Below, piece by piece: positions 59,956-64,000 of a stretch of DNA of 64,000 bases. A program made the translations under genes and the position numbers. The stretch is from Roseburia hominis (GTDB lineage Bacteria; Bacillota; Clostridia; Lachnospirales; Lachnospiraceae). The stretch's first letter is position 1, and every line of letters starts with the position of its first letter. The stretch spans positions 2,542,001-2,606,000 of the forward strand of contig CP159990.1 of NCBI GenBank assembly GCA_040702975.1. Reading direction: 5' to 3'. Under the pieces are notes generated by a model. The model made no database searches, was not told the DNA's origin, and saw only the letters and a program-made list of their open reading frames with translations.

Positions 59956-62607
59956 CTACCACCGGTTTTTTAATTTATTCTGCAATTTATACAGCTCATT
60001 CATCGCATCCATTGGCGTCATATGGCTGATATCCAGACTTTTCAGCTCCTCGAGCACATCATCGTCCTTTACCGTGTCAAACAGCGACATTTGTGCGATA
60101 TCCACCTCGTCAAGCCGTTTTGTGGGAGTTTTCCTCTTTTCGTGGCTGCCCTGCGCCGCGATATCCTTGACCCTTGTCGTGATATCCGCGTTAATCAGCT
60201 CCTCCACAATCTCCTTCGCCCGCGAAATAACCGAATCCGGCACTCCGGCCAGCTTTGCGACCTGAATTCCATAGCTCTTATCCGCCCCGCCCTTCACGAT
60301 CTTACGCAGGAACACGATGTCGTCCCCTTTTTCTTTGACCGCGATGCAGTAATTGTTGACATTGTCGATCTTCCCTTCCAGTTCCGTAAGTTCATGGTAG
60401 TGGGTGGCAAATAGTGTCTTGGCGCCAAGCAGTTTGCTGTTGCTGATATGCTCCACCACCGCCCAGGCGATACTGAGTCCGTCGAAGGTGCTGGTCCCCC
60501 GCCCGATCTCGTCAAGGATCAGAAGGCTCTTACTCGTAGCGTTGCGCAGGATATTGGCCACCTCATTCATTTCCACCATGAAGGTGCTCTGTCCGGACGC
60601 CAGATCGTCGGAAGCACCTACCCGGGTGAAAATGCGGTCTACAAGCCCGATATTTGCCGACGCTGCCGGCACAAAGGATCCAATCTGCGCCATCAGTACG
60701 ATCAGGGCCGTCTGGCGCATATATGTGGATTTTCCGGCCATATTTGGCCCGGTAATAATCGAAATTCTCTTTTTCTTATCATCGAGATACGTATCATTTG
60801 CAATGAACAGATCGCCGGGAATCATTTTTTCCACCACCGGGTGTCTTCCGTCCTTGATATCGATGACTCCCTTTTCGTTAATCTTCGGCCTCACATACTG
60901 ATTCCGCTCCGCCACCAGCGCAAGTGATGCAATCACATCAAGCTCGGCCACGGCAGAAGCCGTCTTCTGGATTCGGGTGATCTCCGCCGCGATCCGTTCG
61001 CGAACCTCGCAGTATAATTCATATTCCAGGGCGCAGAGCTTGTCCTCCGCCCCCAATATGGTGTCCTCCAGTTCTTTCAGCTCCGGCGTGATATAGCGCT
61101 CGGCATTCGTGAGCGTCTGTTTTCTGGTGTAGTATTCCGGCACCAGATCCTTAAAGGAATTCGTTACCTCCAGATAGTATCCGAACACTTTATTGTAACG
61201 GATTCTAAGGTTCTTAATCCCTGTCTTCTCCCGCTCCTTCTCTTCTAATTCGGCAAGCCAGGATTTCCCGTCCGATTTGGCCTTGCGCAGTCGGTCCACT
61301 TCCTCGTTGTAGCCTTCCTTTATGATCCCGCCCTCCTTCATGGCAAGCGGCGGTTCCGGTATAATCGCGCTCTCCACCAGATGGCTCAGCTCCTCCAGCG
61401 GGTCCATCGACTCATAAATCCCCTTTAACATCTCGGAATGCATTTCTTCCAGAAGATATTTGATTGAGGGCAGCATGGCAAGCGAGCCCTGAAGCGCAAT
61501 TAAGTCACGCGGATTGGCAGACTGGTAAGTGATCTTCCCCACCAGACGCTCCAAATCGTACACAGGCCCCAGATATTCCCGAATCTCCTCGCGGGAAATC
61601 GCGTTGTCTTTTAGTTCCTCCACCGCGTCCAGCCGCCTGATAATGGCCTCTTTCTCGATCAGCGGCTGCTCCACATATTTGCGAAGCATACGCGCGCCCA
61701 TGGCCGTCTTCGTCTTATCCAGCACCCAGAGGAGGGAACCTCGTTTTTGTTTCTCACGCAAGGTCTCGCACAGCTCCAGATTCCGCCTGGTCGAGCTGTC
61801 CAGTACCATAAAATTACTGGTCGTGTAGCGGGTTAGGGTGCTCATGTGGGACAGATCATTCTTCTGCGTCTCCTCCAGATATTTAAGAAGCGCTCCGGAA
61901 GCGATCACACCGCAGTCATAATCCGAAAGTCCCAGCCCATCTAGCGTTTTCACTTTAAAATGCTCTGAGAGCGTCTGGCGGCACATGGCGTCGTCAAAAT
62001 ACCAGTTGTCCAGCGCGTAAATTGCGATTCCAAGCCGGTTCTTCCAGTCGTCCAGATTCAGCCCGCTCATATAGAATGCCTCATTACAGATAATCTCAGA
62101 CGGCATGAATTTGAACAGCTCGTCGCTTAGCCTTGTGCCCGATTCCACCTCTGTCACAAGATATTCCCCGGTCGTCACGTCCGCCACCGAAAGTCCATAG
62201 CGGTCTGCACTATAAACGATACACATGATATAATTGTTCCGGGTCTCGTCAAGCGCCTGAACATCCAGATTCGTTCCCGGCGTCACGATCCGCACCACAT
62301 CCCGCTTCACCAGCCCCTTTGCCAGCTTCGGGTCCTCCATCTGCTCGCAGATGGCCACCTTATAGCCCTTGGACACCAGTCGGTTCAAATATCCGTCCAC
62401 AGCATGATAAGGGACTCCGCACATCGGAGCCCTCTCTTCCAGTCCACAGTTTTTCCCGGTCAGGGTGATCTCCAGTTCCTTTGAGGCGGTGAGCGCATCT
62501 TCAAAAAACATCTCATAGAAATCTCCCAGCCTGTAAAATAGTATACAGTCCGGGTACTCTTCCTTCGTTTTTAAATATTGCTGCATCATTGGAGTTAGCT
62601 CTGGCAT
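59956..62607 (-). CDS. mutS: DNA mismatch repair protein MutS
   Basis: 883 aa. N-terminal mismatch-binding domain starting TPMMQQYLKTKEEYPDCILF with the GDFYEMF motif (Phe-x-Glu wedge), then connector, clamp and C-terminal ATPase with Walker A GPNMAGKSTYMRQ (~620) and LLILDEIGRGTSTFDG. It recognises mismatches and recruits MutL, encoded next. Confidence 0.96.
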   Translation of the reverse strand: MPELTPMMQQYLKTKEEYPDCILFYRLGDFYEMFFEDALTASKELEITLTGKNCGLEERAPMCGVPYHAVDGYLNRLVSKGYKVAICEQMEDPKLAKGLVKRDVVRIVTPGTNLDVQALDETRNNYIMCIVYSADRYGLSVADVTTGEYLVTEVESGTRLSDELFKFMPSEIICNEAFYMSGLNLDDWKNRLGIAIYALDNWYFDDAMCRQTLSEHFKVKTLDGLGLSDYDCGVIASGALLKYLEETQKNDLSHMSTLTRYTTSNFMVLDSSTRRNLELCETLREKQKRGSLLWVLDKTKTAMGARMLRKYVEQPLIEKEAIIRRLDAVEELKDNAISREEIREYLGPVYDLERLVGKITYQSANPRDLIALQGSLAMLPSIKYLLEEMHSEMLKGIYESMDPLEELSHLVESAIIPEPPLAMKEGGIIKEGYNEEVDRLRKAKSDGKSWLAELEEKEREKTGIKNLRIRYNKVFGYYLEVTNSFKDLVPEYYTRKQTLTNAERYITPELKELEDTILGAEDKLCALEYELYCEVRERIAAEITRIQKTASAVAELDVIASLALVAERNQYVRPKINEKGVIDIKDGRHPVVEKMIPGDLFIANDTYLDDKKKRISIITGPNMAGKSTYMRQTALIVLMAQIGSFVPAASANIGLVDRIFTRVGASDDLASGQSTFMVEMNEVANILRNATSKSLLILDEIGRGTSTFDGLSIAWAVVEHISNSKLLGAKTLFATHYHELTELEGKIDNVNNYCIAVKEKGDDIVFLRKIVKGGADKSYGIQVAKLAGVPDSVISRAKEIVEELINADITTRVKDIAAQGSHEKRKTPTKRLDEVDIAQMSLFDTVKDDDVLEELKSLDISHMTPMDAMNELYKLQNKLKNRW

Positions 62608-62754
62608 CTATCTATCCTCATCTTTCGTAAAATTCATTTTTTCGCATTCTTTAGTATAACATAATTTGGGATAAATAGAAACGGGGGTTTTTCTCATTTT
62701 CTTGATATTTTCATTGTGTCACTCAAGCACTCCGACCTCTTTAGCTACAACAAA

Positions 62755-62795
62755 AATATAACGATAACCCGTTATAAACGAATTACCGTTATATT
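62755..62795. terminator. AT-rich hairpin upstream of mutS
   Basis: AATATAACG (62755-62763) pairs with CGTTATATT (62787-62795), and TAA/TTA pair inside. It lies just after the stop of the 274-aa gene (minus strand) and likely ends its transcript. The rest of 62608-62819 shows no gene. Confidence 0.6.
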
Positions 62796-62819
62796 TATGA
62801 AACATTAGTCTCAACACTT

Positions 62820-63644
62820 CTAAATATAATCTCCTGTCTCCGAGTCCCGAATATCGACCTGCAGGCACATTCCCTCCTCATCTGTTATGAAATGTAATTC
62901 TATCGTTTCCTCCTGCCCATCCGCCAAACAATGAACTTTTACTTTTTCACTCATGACATCCCGTTCCAGGAGTTCTATACTCCTGAGCTGTATTTCTTTC
63001 TTCTGTGTAAAATAGGAATAGGCCTTCCCTTCCAAAAACGTTTGAAAGGATTCGTCACTAAAATACTCGCCAATCTCTAAATCCTTGTCCGTGTACGTCA
63101 TAAAAGCTATCATATTCGCCGTCCAGTCGCTGACTTTATTTTCGTCAGCTTCGGATAATTTAGCATTCACTCTCTCGCATTCAGCTATCCAGGAACGAAT
63201 GGACAAGGATGAGTCCGCCTCTTGCTGTTCCCCTTCACCGGAGAGTGCTATCTTCTCAATAAATTCATTCAGTATCTTCTCGTAAGCCTGAATGATTGAA
63301 AAATCTCTATTTCCTGCACATGTACTCACCTCATTGCACAACATACTAAATTGTAAAGGTTCACTATAACGATGAAGCGGCGCCATAAGGTTACACAACT
63401 CTTCCATTTCCTGATCCATTTGCGTGCATTGCAGCGTTAAGTTCGTCAAATCATAAGACCGGATCATCTCATAATCCCGCGAACCGGACGGTATGTTTTT
63501 CAGTATCAGCGAGGTATTCTCCAAATTCTCCAAAATTCTTTCAAATAAAATCTTCTTTCTCTCCTGAATATGCAGGAAAGACACAAGATTGAACAACAGG
63601 GAAATGATCAATATAATTGCAAACAATCTGGTCCTCTTTTTCAT
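62820..63644 (-). CDS. Membrane-anchored protein of unknown function
   Basis: 274 aa. One N-terminal membrane segment (LFAIILIISLLFNLVSFLHI) after KKRTR, then a largely helical, charged outer domain with few aromatic clusters (e.g. KILFERILENLENTSLILKN) and a short beta-rich end. No family recognised; could be an extracytoplasmic sensor or spore/envelope protein. A GGAGAGCTCC-type site precedes the ATG. Confidence 0.7.
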   Translation of the reverse strand: MKKRTRLFAIILIISLLFNLVSFLHIQERKKILFERILENLENTSLILKNIPSGSRDYEMIRSYDLTNLTLQCTQMDQEMEELCNLMAPLHRYSEPLQFSMLCNEVSTCAGNRDFSIIQAYEKILNEFIEKIALSGEGEQQEADSSLSIRSWIAECERVNAKLSEADENKVSDWTANMIAFMTYTDKDLEIGEYFSDESFQTFLEGKAYSYFTQKKEIQLRSIELLERDVMSEKVKVHCLADGQEETIELHFITDEEGMCLQVDIRDSETGDYI

Positions 63645-63875
63645 GGAGCTCTCCTTTTCATTATTCTAAACCGATACAACAGTTCCTCTTATATTATACA
63701 TTTTCAGCACCCCTTCCGCCAGACACATTTTCATACAGTTTTATGAGCGCAACCGCTATCCCCCGGTATTTCCCGAGAGAAGATCAGATGAGTAAACGAT
63801 ATAAGACATCCCACCACAAGCAGTAATAGAATGCCTTATTTACAATTAAACTATTTAGATCCTATATCATATACT

Positions 63876-64000
63876 TTACCTTCTCAATAACACCGCATTA
63901 TTTATTGCCGCATTTTTCTCTTTTAAGGCATAAAACAATTCTTTCTCTCCTGTTTCTAAGTCATAACCTATAATTTCTGATTCATATGAAATATAATATA
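63876..64000 (-). CDS. C-terminal end of an unknown protein (partial)
   Basis: The minus-strand frame is open from the window edge to a TAA at 63876, giving about 40 residues: ISYESEIIGYDLETGEKELF and onward to NNAVLLRR. The YDLETGEKELF pattern resembles a blade of a beta-propeller-type protein, but the piece is short. The 231-base gap before the 274-aa gene shows nothing else. Confidence 0.45.
   Translation of the reverse strand, partial: YYISYESEIIGYDLETGEKELFYALKEKNAAINNAVLLRR

Overview
The window reads as a chromosome segment from a Gram-positive, low-to-medium GC member of the Clostridia, most likely Lachnospiraceae. Evidence for this is the gene order sepF-ylmH-lspA-rluD, the complete radC-mreBCD-mrdA-minCDE-rodA run, a Prp-processed L27 with its N-terminal extension, strong GGAGG ribosome binding sites and a selenocysteine-dependent reductase. 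No rRNA, tRNA or CRISPR array was seen.

Positions 1-9016 (plus strand) are housekeeping: the end of a B12-type radical SAM protein, a DUF2344 protein, RNase G, YbaK, aspartate kinase, a CBS protein, then rplU-prp-rpmA-obg-yhbY-nadD-yqeK-rsfS (ribosome assembly plus NAD synthesis). Positions 9227-12386 hold lexA divergent from a YneA-like SOS division inhibitor, then sppA and an RDD membrane protein.

Positions 12511-20820 are the most interesting part: a complete-looking filamentous phage (inovirus) prophage in a Gram-positive host. It is bounded by an exact 19-bp direct repeat and lies between the RDD gene and a chromosomal Xer-type tyrosine recombinase. It carries an Arc-like repressor with clustered operators, a hairpin-rich intergenic region, a gpV-like small protein, a 53-aa pVIII-like coat protein followed by a terminator, a pIII-like adhesin with an Asp-Pro repeat stalk, a small pVI-like membrane protein, a Zot/pI ATPase and an HUH rolling-circle Rep. 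An ISAs1-family element (13192-15412, 17-bp inverted repeats, 10-bp target duplication) sits between the likely early promoter and the first genes. Without it the phage would be about 6.06 kb. The left end can fold like the single-stranded attP of CTXphi-type phages, and the Rep reading frame runs through the attachment core.

Positions 22033-25064 hold pepV, dtd and a TtcA-like gene. Positions 25081-34078 are an AT-richer accessory catabolic island: a tautomerase, an AbgB-like M20 hydrolase (frameshifted), an MFS transporter, a sodium symporter, a PucR-type regulator, a selenoprotein GrdB-type subunit read through an in-frame UGA, and a GrdE-type subunit (frameshifted). Positions 34417-51934 (minus) return to housekeeping: a cytidylate-kinase-like protein, rluD, lspA, ylmH, sepF, yggS, a HlyD-like protein, radical SAM, a D,D-carboxypeptidase, mgsA, and the rodA/min/mrdA/mre/radC cell-shape and division run. 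Positions 51957-63644 hold a frameshifted DUF4321 gene, two FAD oxidoreductases, a YnbB-type PLP enzyme, miaA, mutL, mutS and an unknown membrane-anchored protein.

Three genes are broken by single-base changes in homopolymer runs (near 25838, 33847 and 52069). That pattern suggests sequencing or assembly error as readily as true decay. All family calls are from reading motifs; no database search was run.
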